This document shows, piece after piece, positions 57,854-64,000 of a DNA stretch of 64,000 bases (position 1 is its first letter; each line of letters starts with the position of its first letter). Source of the DNA: Candidatus Marinamargulisbacteria bacterium SCGC AG-410-N11 (GTDB lineage Bacteria; Margulisbacteria; Marinamargulisbacteria; GCA-2716485; AG-410-N11); the NCBI GenBank assembly GCA_003265895.1, contig QFBS01000001.1, forward strand, positions 124,001-188,000. The letters run 5' to 3'. Made by a program: the position numbers and the translations under genes. Below the pieces are notes generated by a model, which made no database searches, was not told the DNA's origin, and saw nothing but the letters and a program-made list of their open reading frames with translations.

Positions 57854-58677
57854 TGTCTAAAGTTGCGATTATTCAATTCCCTGGAAGTAACTGTGAATAC
57901 GAAACTGCTAAGTTTGTAGAAAGTTGTAATATAGAGGCTGATATAATTAGATGGAATTGCTCATCCAAGGAATTTCATCGATATAGTGCATATGTTTTAC
58001 CAGGAGGGTTTTCTTATCAAGATAGAGTAAGAGCTGGAGTAATGGCTACTAAATTGCCTATTATGAAGGAATTAGAATTAGCAGCGGCAGAAAATAAACC
58101 TGTTTTAGGAATTTGTAATGGATGTCAGATATTAGCCGAAGCTGGATTAGTTCCAAATTTAGGGGGCGAAAATAAGATTGAAATGGCATTAGCTCCAAAT
58201 ATGTCTAACGATAAGCCTAAAGGATTTATTTGTGATTGGGTATACGTTAAAATAAAAAATCCAGAAAACTGTGTGTTTACATCAATGTTTACATCAGAAG
58301 ATATTTTGCCGATTCAAGTTAATCACGGAGAAGGTAACTTTATTATAGAAGAATCTAAAAAAGAATTAATTAGTCAACTAACGATGATTCAGTATTGTGA
58401 TAAAGATGGAAATATTGTACCTAGCAATAATGTGAATCCAAATGGAAGTTTTCAAAATATTGCAGGTCTTGGTTCAAAACAAGGTAATATTTTAGCCATT
58501 ATGCCACATCCTGAGCGAGCTATTTTTTCAAGTCAAATTCCTGGCTGGATAGATAGTAAATGGGTGTCTCATAAAAATCATTCGTTTAGTAACGGAGATG
58601 TTACTTTAGGGCCATGGAAAAAAATGATTCAATCGTTAAGTTACTTTTTAGAAAATAGTAAGGTGCTTCAAACATGA
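57853..58677 (+). CDS. purQ: Phosphoribosylformylglycinamidine synthase, glutaminase subunit
   Basis: 274 residues. Starts with SKVAIIQFPGSNCEYET, then YVLPGGFSYQDRVRAG; nucleophile cysteine in LGICNGCQIL and the His-Glu pair in IMPHPERAIF. It supplies ammonia to PurL for FGAM. Start and the preceding stop overlap by one base (TAATG). It overlaps the next gene, a PurS-like protein, by 4 bases. purL itself is not in the window. Confidence 0.96.
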   Translation: MSKVAIIQFPGSNCEYETAKFVESCNIEADIIRWNCSSKEFHRYSAYVLPGGFSYQDRVRAGVMATKLPIMKELELAAAENKPVLGICNGCQILAEAGLVPNLGGENKIEMALAPNMSNDKPKGFICDWVYVKIKNPENCVFTSMFTSEDILPIQVNHGEGNFIIEESKKELISQLTMIQYCDKDGNIVPSNNVNPNGSFQNIAGLGSKQGNILAIMPHPERAIFSSQIPGWIDSKWVSHKNHSFSNGDVTLGPWKKMIQSLSYFLENSKVLQT

Positions 58678-59210
58678 TTAAATTACGTTTATTTAGTTTT
58701 TTAACATATGTAGACTTAGAGTGCATTTCTGCAAAGGAAGCTATTATTCAACAGCTTAAAGTAGAGTCATTAGATTCAATTAAAAAGTATAATATGTTTG
58801 AAATTCAGTTAGATGTAGAAACACGAAAAGTGGCTGAAGATTATTTGAATAAGATTATTGGTTCTTCTTATTATTTATTAAACTCAAACAAGGAATCTTA
58901 TTATATAAATAATATAGAATTAAAACACAAAGAATATTTAGATAACACTTTTTTTGTTAAAGTAAATAAATTGATAGCTAATGATGAACAAAAGATTTTA
59001 GGAAATATAAAAAACAAGCTTCATGTTCCGATTGCTAGATTAAATAAATCAATAGTATGGGAACTAAAATTTAAAAATAATGACCTGTCAAAAGAAGAAA
59101 TAACTAACAAGATAATTAACACAACAAATAGGAACGAAGGGTTATTAGTGAATCCTTTATTTGAGCGGTTTTCTTTTTTAGAGAGTAATTCCATATATAA
59201 TGCCGCCTAA
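58674..59210 (+). CDS. purS: Probable PurS, two domains fused (tandem PurS)
   Basis: 178 residues, twice the normal PurS (about 80-85). The C-terminal half fits PurS by pattern: FFVKVNKLIANDEQKILGNI then ARLNKSIVWELKFKNN then NEGLLVNPLFERFSFLE, like the family K-x-x-L-x-D-P-x-G, G-K and L-L-A-N-P-V-I-E-x-Y. The N-terminal half repeats it weakly (IKKYNMFEIQLDVETRKVAEDYLNKI, SSYYLLNSNKESYYI). Position after purQ with a 4-base overlap is that of purS in Bacillus-type operons, where PurS, PurQ and small PurL form the FGAM synthase. Duplication would mimic the PurS dimer. Similarity is weak, so I hold this as an inference. Confidence 0.5.
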   Translation: MIKLRLFSFLTYVDLECISAKEAIIQQLKVESLDSIKKYNMFEIQLDVETRKVAEDYLNKIIGSSYYLLNSNKESYYINNIELKHKEYLDNTFFVKVNKLIANDEQKILGNIKNKLHVPIARLNKSIVWELKFKNNDLSKEEITNKIINTTNRNEGLLVNPLFERFSFLESNSIYNAA

Positions 59211-60063
59211 TGAAAAGCCTGAAATTAGTTTTATCATTGTTAATTACAATGGCGAAGCTTTTATTCAACAATGCTTTAATTCAATATTAAGCCAAAAAAT
59301 ATCAGTTCCTTACGAAGTAATTGTTGTTGATAATAATTCTAGTGATAATTCAGTTGAATTAATCAAGACTTTTTCATCTTTTAAAATTTTAGTTAATAAA
59401 GAAAACTTAGGTTTTACAAAGGCTAATAATCAAGCAGTCAAAATAGCACAAGGAAATTATATTTTCCTTTTAAATAATGATACCGTATTATATGAAAATG
59501 CTTTAGAAGTATTATATCAATCAATAAGGTCCATTGATAATGTGGGTGCCATTGCTCCTAAGTTATTAAACGAAGATTTGTCGTTACAAGTAGCTGGGAG
59601 TTTTTTTGGGAGAATTCAATATATGACAAAGAATCCCAAAAAAGTAGGTTTTTTATCGTGTTGTGCTATGTTAATAAGAAAAGATTACTTTATTAAAATT
59701 GGTATGTTTGATGAAGCATTCTTTTTTTATAATGACGATATTGATTTAAGTAAGCGAATTTTAAAGTCCGGAAAGCTATTAATTTATGAACCCAATTCAA
59801 AGGTTATTCATTTTGGAGGATTATCTACAAAATTCCGCAAAATTGAGTCTGTAGTTGCCGGTTATAAAGGAGGGTTATATTTATGCTTTAAACATTATCC
59901 TTTATTTGTTTTTTGGGTTTACAGGTGTCTATTATGTTTAGATTGTATAATTAGAATTTCTATATATTATTTGTTAAATTTAATAAATAAAAAATATAAT
60001 AAACATTTCAAAGGTTTTTCTGAGATTTTAAAGTTTTGTATGAAAGAGAAGTTTATAAAATGA
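59200..60063 (+). CDS. Family 2 glycosyltransferase (rhamnosyltransferase-like)
   Basis: 287 residues. GT-A fold: SFIIVNYNGEAFIQQCFNSI, VIVVDNNSSDNSVELI, then FTKANNQAVKIAQGNYIFLLNNDT with the nucleotide-sugar acidic site (N-N-D). Later GMFDEAFFFYNDDIDLSKRI fits WbbL-type rhamnosyl or glycosyl transferases that work on lipid-linked sugars. A C-terminal hydrophobic stretch (about 232-262) may be membrane-associated. Donor sugar unknown. The start overlaps the PurS-like gene by 11 bases. Confidence 0.88.
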   Translation: MPPNEKPEISFIIVNYNGEAFIQQCFNSILSQKISVPYEVIVVDNNSSDNSVELIKTFSSFKILVNKENLGFTKANNQAVKIAQGNYIFLLNNDTVLYENALEVLYQSIRSIDNVGAIAPKLLNEDLSLQVAGSFFGRIQYMTKNPKKVGFLSCCAMLIRKDYFIKIGMFDEAFFFYNDDIDLSKRILKSGKLLIYEPNSKVIHFGGLSTKFRKIESVVAGYKGGLYLCFKHYPLFVFWVYRCLLCLDCIIRISIYYLLNLINKKYNKHFKGFSEILKFCMKEKFIK

Positions 60064-60656
60064 ATAGAAAAATATTAATTGTTTTAATGTTAATTTTTTA
60101 TCAGTCATATATAGGTGCTCATGAATTGACACTTTCTCAAAGAAAAGAAATAAAGGATTATAAAAAAAAATATGAAGAAAAAGTATCCTCTAATGAAGCA
60201 AAATTTGACTTAGCGATTTGTTACGCATATTCAGGATTGATTCAAAAAGGTTGGGATCTTTTAAAGACAATTCCAAAAGAGCATGCTGATGATGTTTTAA
60301 GAAAATATGAGCTGTTGATTTCAAAACAGCCTAATAAATGGAAATATCATTTTAAATTAGGTTTTGCTCATTATTTTAAAAATAGAAAAAAAGAAGCCAT
60401 CTTATCATTTGAAAAAGCCTTGCAATTAGAGCCTAATCACCCATGGATATTAGGTTTTATTGCATTAGTATATGGTGATTTAGGTAGTATTGATAAATCG
60501 ATAGATATTTGTAAACGATCTTTACAAATAGAGTATAATGCACCAGGAATACATTTTTTACTTGGAGAGGCTTATCGAAGAAAAGGTAAATACTTTGCTT
60601 TTGCAAAAGAAATGTTAATTGTTAGCTCTATTAAAGCTAGTGAAGATCATCACTAA
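60060..60656 (+). CDS. Secreted TPR-repeat protein
   Basis: About 198 residues from the ATG at 60060, which overlaps the preceding stop as ATGA and begins a clear signal peptide (MNRKILIVLMLIFYQSYIGA). An earlier start at 60036 would add eight residues before it. The mature part contains four TPR-like units (ARFDLAICYAYSGLIQKGWDLL-type, HFKLGFAHYFKNRKKEAILSF, ILGFIALVYGDLGSIDKSIDI, HFLLGEAYRRKGKYFAFAKEM). Likely a periplasmic scaffold. It sits between glycosyltransferase and LptC-like genes, hinting at the envelope. Confidence 0.75.
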   Translation: MNRKILIVLMLIFYQSYIGAHELTLSQRKEIKDYKKKYEEKVSSNEAKFDLAICYAYSGLIQKGWDLLKTIPKEHADDVLRKYELLISKQPNKWKYHFKLGFAHYFKNRKKEAILSFEKALQLEPNHPWILGFIALVYGDLGSIDKSIDICKRSLQIEYNAPGIHFLLGEAYRRKGKYFAFAKEMLIVSSIKASEDHH

Positions 60657-60662
60657 AATAAA

Positions 60663-61199
60663 ATGAAGAAAAGTATTATAGTTTTAATTTGCTTATTAGG
60701 GTTAATTATATTTGTGATTTTAAAAAAGCCAATTGAGCAATATAGTTCTAATAATCAAGAAAATATACCAGACTACTCTTTTGATAACATTGTATTAACT
60801 CAATTTAATGATCAAAATATGGAAATAACCATAAGTTCAAAAAAGGCAGATATTTTTAAAGAAAAAGAAATGATATTTTTAGATGATGTTTCAGGAAATA
60901 TAAAAATATTAGAAAAAAAAGTACTAACCTTTATTGCTAAAACGTCTCAATGTAGTTTAAATCATTCTAATTTAATACTAAATAAGTCAGAATTAACTTA
61001 TTTTAAAACAACGCACCCATTAAAGTTTAATAGCAATTACTTGAATTGGAACTTGAATGAAAAATCATTTATAGGTAAAAGTAATATTTTAATAACTCAA
61101 AATAATATTAAAATATTAGGAGATTATTTTGAGTTTAACATGAAGAAAAATAAATTATTAATTAAAAAAGGAGCCGAGATCCATGTCGAAATTAATTAA
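60663..61199 (+). CDS. LptC-like protein (single-pass, OstA-like periplasmic domain)
   Basis: 178 residues. N-terminal membrane anchor (about 4-21) followed by a beta-rich domain with LptC-like pattern: LTQFNDQNMEITISSKKADIFKEKEMIFLDDVSG, then ILGDYFEFNMKKNKLLIKKG at the end, as in LptC/OstA (D-x-G-x-x-x-W-x-L-x-A-x-x-A-x-Y type). In diderms LptC links LptBFG to LptA. No lptB next to it. The stop overlaps the next start by 17 bases. Confidence 0.65.
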   Translation: MKKSIIVLICLLGLIIFVILKKPIEQYSSNNQENIPDYSFDNIVLTQFNDQNMEITISSKKADIFKEKEMIFLDDVSGNIKILEKKVLTFIAKTSQCSLNHSNLILNKSELTYFKTTHPLKFNSNYLNWNLNEKSFIGKSNILITQNNIKILGDYFEFNMKKNKLLIKKGAEIHVEIN

Positions 61200-61917
61200 T
61201 AAGTCGATACAAAAAGTTACAATTGAACAATTTGTATCATCTCAAACAAAGTTATCAAGAAGAAAAATTTTTGAATTAATCAAAAGTAAAAAAATTAAAG
61301 TTAATAATAAAATTGTAAACGGAATCACCCAAAAGATAAATAGCAGTCTAGATAAAGTACTCGTTAATGGAAAAATTATCGAACAACGATACCAATTAGT
61401 TTATTATAAATTTAACAAGCCTAAAAATGTGATAACAACTTTATCAGATCCTAAAGGAAGACGGACGATTGCAGATTTTTTGAAGAGTATAAAAGAGCCA
61501 GTAATCCCTGTAGGAAGATTAGATCGAAATACATTGGGCTTAATTTTATTAACCAATGATGGTCATTTTTGTAATAAAATAGCTCACCCTAGTTTTCTTA
61601 TAAAGAAAACCTATTCTGTTGGATTAGATAAAGAAATCAAAAGCGAACTATTAAATCAAATAAAGCAAGGTATTATTTTAGAAGATGGCCCCATACTACC
61701 TGATTTGATAGAAAAAACTGGAAAAAAAAGGCTTATAATCACAATTTCAGAAGGTCGAAATAGAGTGATTCGACGTCTTTTTGAAAGTTTAGGAGCAGAG
61801 GTTACCTTTTTAAAGAGAGAGTCTATAGGCCCTATAGAAATTGGTAGTCTTAAAGTTGGAGAGATTGAGCCATTAACAAAAAAAGAGTTATTAGCAATTA
61901 ATAGAAGCTTTAAATAA
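61183..61917 (+). CDS. RsuA/RluB/RluE-family pseudouridine synthase
   Basis: 244 residues. S4 RNA-binding domain at about 12-65 (EQFVSSQTKLSRRKIFELIKSKKIKVN). Catalytic aspartate in PVGRLDRNTLGLILLTNDG (near 110). The end SEGRNRVIRRLFESLGAEVTFLKRESIGPIEIG is the family C-terminus. Acts on 16S or 23S rRNA; the exact target is not visible. It overlaps the LptC-like gene by 17 bases. The following tRNA-Met is 77 bases downstream. Confidence 0.93.
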   Translation: MSKLINKSIQKVTIEQFVSSQTKLSRRKIFELIKSKKIKVNNKIVNGITQKINSSLDKVLVNGKIIEQRYQLVYYKFNKPKNVITTLSDPKGRRTIADFLKSIKEPVIPVGRLDRNTLGLILLTNDGHFCNKIAHPSFLIKKTYSVGLDKEIKSELLNQIKQGIILEDGPILPDLIEKTGKKRLIITISEGRNRVIRRLFESLGAEVTFLKRESIGPIEIGSLKVGEIEPLTKKELLAINRSFK

Positions 61918-61994
61918 GAATAAAATAGCAGAGTATCGGATAGATTTATTGACATAGTTGATAACATATTATACATTAAAAAGGTTGATTTTAA

Positions 61995-62071
61995 GGCGGC
62001 GTAGCTCAGTTGGTTAGAGCACACGGCTCATACCCGTGGCGTCACTGGTTCAACTCCAGTCGCCGCTACCA
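61995..62071 (+). tRNA. tRNA-Met (anticodon CAT)
   Basis: 77 nt including an encoded CCA. Acceptor GGCGGCG pairs with CGCCGCT with a G1-U72 wobble at the end. D arm GCTCAGTTGGTTAGAGC, anticodon stem CACGG/CCGTG with loop CTCATAC, T arm ACTGG-TTCAACT-CCAGT. The anticodon stem lacks the three G-C pairs of an initiator, so it is elongator Met; a lysidine-modified Ile tRNA (CAT) cannot be excluded. Confidence 0.95.
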
Positions 62072-62094
62072 ATTTTGTAAAAAGGATTTAATTT

Positions 62095-64000
62095 ATGACA
62101 AAAAAAAGGGTTTTTCTTTCCGTTGCTTTATTTATTTTATTCTTGGTAACGTCGTTCATTATTAAGACACTATATCCAGATTTATTATGGTTTGCGTCCT
62201 TTAATGTGGAGTCTATTTGGTGGGTTTCGATTAAGGCTCAATGGACCATGTTTTTAATTGGTTTTTTAATAGCCTTTCTTGTTTTAGGATCTAATTATTT
62301 TGTAACAATGAAGATTGCAAAAAAAATTAGTAATGATGATGGAGAGCCAATACAGACTCGATTTGAGTTTGTTAATCAATTTATTCGTCAATTATTTCAG
62401 CAAAAAACAACCACAACTTTACCTCAAAAAGCTTATAATATTTTATTGTTTTTAGGAGTAATTATAATTTCAATTTTCTTTGCATTAGTTGCAAAAGGAA
62501 ACTGGGAAAATATTTATTTATTCTTAAATAAGGTAAGCTATGGAACCTCTGATCCTTTATTTAATAAGGACATATCCTTTTATTTCTTTAATTTACCAAT
62601 GTACAGTTTAGCCCTAAATTGGATACAATTTTTAGGCGTTGTTTGTTTAGGGTCGTCTATATGGATCTATATGACAAAGAACCTTTTTAAAGTTTTGTTT
62701 TCAAAAAGTAAGAATAGTAAAAATATTAAAACACATGTATTAGTCTTATTAAGTTTTATTTTTTTACTAACTGGTTTAACTCAGTGGTTAAGTATTTATG
62801 ATATTTTGTATATGGATACAGGCGCTGTTGTTGGTGCCGGATACAGTGATTTTTATGCTTATTTACCAATGAAAAAAATATTTGCAATTGCATTAATATT
62901 TCAGTCTCTTTTATTTTTTATTTGGGCATTTTATTCATCTACTCAAATTCCATTTTATTTTTTAGGCATATTAGTTTTAATTTATATTTTAGGGCTTAAA
63001 GTATATCCAGGCTTAATTCAATCCTATTACGTTAAAACAAACGAACAAGTAAGAGAGCAGCCTTTTATAGAAAATAGTATAAAATTCACTAAACTAGGTT
63101 ATAATTTAGATAAAATTGTTGAAGAACAGTTTCCTGTGAAAAATAACTTAACAATTCAAGATATTCAGAAAAATAAAGATACAATAAATAATATTCGGTT
63201 ATGGAATAAAGAACCATTAAAGCAAACATTTAGTCAATTACAAGAGATAAGATTATACTATGAATTTTTTAACATTGATGTCGATCGTTATGAAATAAAT
63301 AACTCGACGCAGCAAGTTATGTTATCTCCGCGAGAATTAGATATTAATGATCTTCCACCTAGAGCAAAGACTTGGGAAAATAAACATTTATTCTATACGC
63401 ATGGTTATGGTGTTTGTGTATCTCCTGTAAATGAAATAAGTAAGGAAGGATTGCCAAAGTTTTTTATAAAAGATATTCCTCCCAAATCAAATAATTTTGA
63501 TATTAAAGTAACTAGGCCTGAAATTTATTTTGGAGAGATTACAAATGAGTATGCAATCGTAAATACCGATAAATATGAGTTCGACTATCCAAAAGGTGAT
63601 GAAAATGTTACTGTTCAGTACCAAGGAAAGGGAGGAATTAAACTAGACTCTCTATTTAAGAAATTAGTTTTTTCTTGGAAGTTTGGAGATTTTAAAATTT
63701 TAATTAGCCCTTACATTAAGAATAAAAGTAAAGTCATGTATGATAGAACAATTAGGGAAATTGTAAATAAAATTACTCCTTTCTTGCATTTTGATGCAGA
63801 TCCATACTTAACAATTACTAACGAAGGAAGATTAGTATGGTTTTTAGACGGTTATACAATTTCATCAAAGTTTCCTTATTCCGAAAAATATAATCAATAT
63901 GTTAATTATATACGAAACTCAGTAAAGGTAACGGTTGATGCCTATAACGGAGAAGTTAATTACTATATTATGGATAAAAAAGATCCAATAATAAATGCCT
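62095..64000 (+). CDS. UPF0182 family membrane protein (partial, runs off the window)
   Basis: At least 635 residues from the ATG at 62095 (GGATTTA just upstream); the frame is still open at the window end, so the C-terminus is missing. The N-terminal 320 residues contain six to seven hydrophobic helices, with the UPF0182/COG1615 hallmark DPLFNKDISFYFFNLPMYS near residue 158 and LYPDLLWFASFNVESIWW at about 24. The large extracytoplasmic domain begins after it (ENSIKFTKLGYNLDKI, then LWNKEPLKQTFSQLQEIRLYYEFF). Function unknown. It follows tRNA-Met by 23 bases. Confidence 0.9.
   Translation, partial: MTKKRVFLSVALFILFLVTSFIIKTLYPDLLWFASFNVESIWWVSIKAQWTMFLIGFLIAFLVLGSNYFVTMKIAKKISNDDGEPIQTRFEFVNQFIRQLFQQKTTTTLPQKAYNILLFLGVIIISIFFALVAKGNWENIYLFLNKVSYGTSDPLFNKDISFYFFNLPMYSLALNWIQFLGVVCLGSSIWIYMTKNLFKVLFSKSKNSKNIKTHVLVLLSFIFLLTGLTQWLSIYDILYMDTGAVVGAGYSDFYAYLPMKKIFAIALIFQSLLFFIWAFYSSTQIPFYFLGILVLIYILGLKVYPGLIQSYYVKTNEQVREQPFIENSIKFTKLGYNLDKIVEEQFPVKNNLTIQDIQKNKDTINNIRLWNKEPLKQTFSQLQEIRLYYEFFNIDVDRYEINNSTQQVMLSPRELDINDLPPRAKTWENKHLFYTHGYGVCVSPVNEISKEGLPKFFIKDIPPKSNNFDIKVTRPEIYFGEITNEYAIVNTDKYEFDYPKGDENVTVQYQGKGGIKLDSLFKKLVFSWKFGDFKILISPYIKNKSKVMYDRTIREIVNKITPFLHFDADPYLTITNEGRLVWFLDGYTISSKFPYSEKYNQYVNYIRNSVKVTVDAYNGEVNYYIMDKKDPIINA

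Overview
The window is 64 kb of very AT-rich bacterial chromosome carrying about 65 protein genes, two tRNA genes and no mobile element, rRNA or CRISPR array. LptA-like and LptC-like proteins, a large lipoprotein, RseP, FtsEX and a periplasmic parvulin point to a diderm. The genes are almost all housekeeping or biosynthetic. Codon use, operon layout and gene packing look uniform, so I see no sign of a recently acquired island. The lineage cannot be fixed by eye; a low-GC uncultured diderm phylum (something like Margulisbacteria) is a guess only. No gap without a gene exceeds 300 bases; the longest are 17863-18107, 46874-47091, 27019-27211, 43328-43505 and 39188-39329, and these hold only leaders, inverted repeats or nothing I can name.

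Layout: 1-3781 carries the end of ychF, a DUF368 polyprenyl-phosphate transporter and a convergent M16 peptidase. 3902-12398 carries cmoA and a complete F-type ATP synthase operon (atpZ-atpI-atpB-c3-atpE-atpF-atpH-atpA-atpG-atpD-atpC). The odd gene is c3, a triple-hairpin c subunit whose middle hairpin has lost its ion-binding carboxylate. 12402-17862 (minus) is rpmF-plsX-fabG-acpP-fabF-rnhB-yraN plus an unknown gene. 18108-19685 is a NifA-like sigma-54 activator. 19687-26997 (minus) is pyrH-frr-uppS-cdsA-dxr-dprA-pgeF-pyrG. 27212-32942 is a methyltransferase/TPR protein, rseP, ftsE, ftsX and a parvulin-TPR protein. 32939-43327 (minus) holds a FN3/RCC1 lipoprotein, an MBL hydrolase, a SulP-STAS-cNMP transporter, rsmA, pdxA, an MgtC-like membrane protein and an M32 carboxypeptidase. 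43506-50801 holds aconitase, a degenerate HD-GYP protein (minus), gltX, nnrD, a PI3/4-kinase-like protein and a small ORF that may be its frameshifted C-terminus. 50803-56126 holds purC, a phosphohexomutase and tRNA-Leu (minus), folP-folK-tsaE (plus) and rsmH (minus). 56225-64000 (plus) holds lptA-like, a thioredoxin-reductase-like flavoprotein lacking one redox cysteine, purQ, a probable duplicated PurS, a glycosyltransferase, a TPR protein, lptC-like, a pseudouridine synthase, tRNA-Met and the start of a UPF0182 membrane protein.

Functional themes are envelope building (undecaprenyl phosphate synthesis and recycling, CDP-diacylglycerol, fatty acid synthesis, LPS transport, FtsEX), energy (ATP synthase, aconitase), nucleotide and cofactor synthesis (CTP, UMP, purines, folate, pyridoxal phosphate, isoprenoids) and translation. 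The most unusual points are the mixed c-ring ATP synthase, the PI3/4-kinase-like protein with an A8 frameshift site, the probable tandem PurS, an ATT start for cdsA, and the extreme compaction of convergent gene ends, several of which are straddled by AT-only palindromes.
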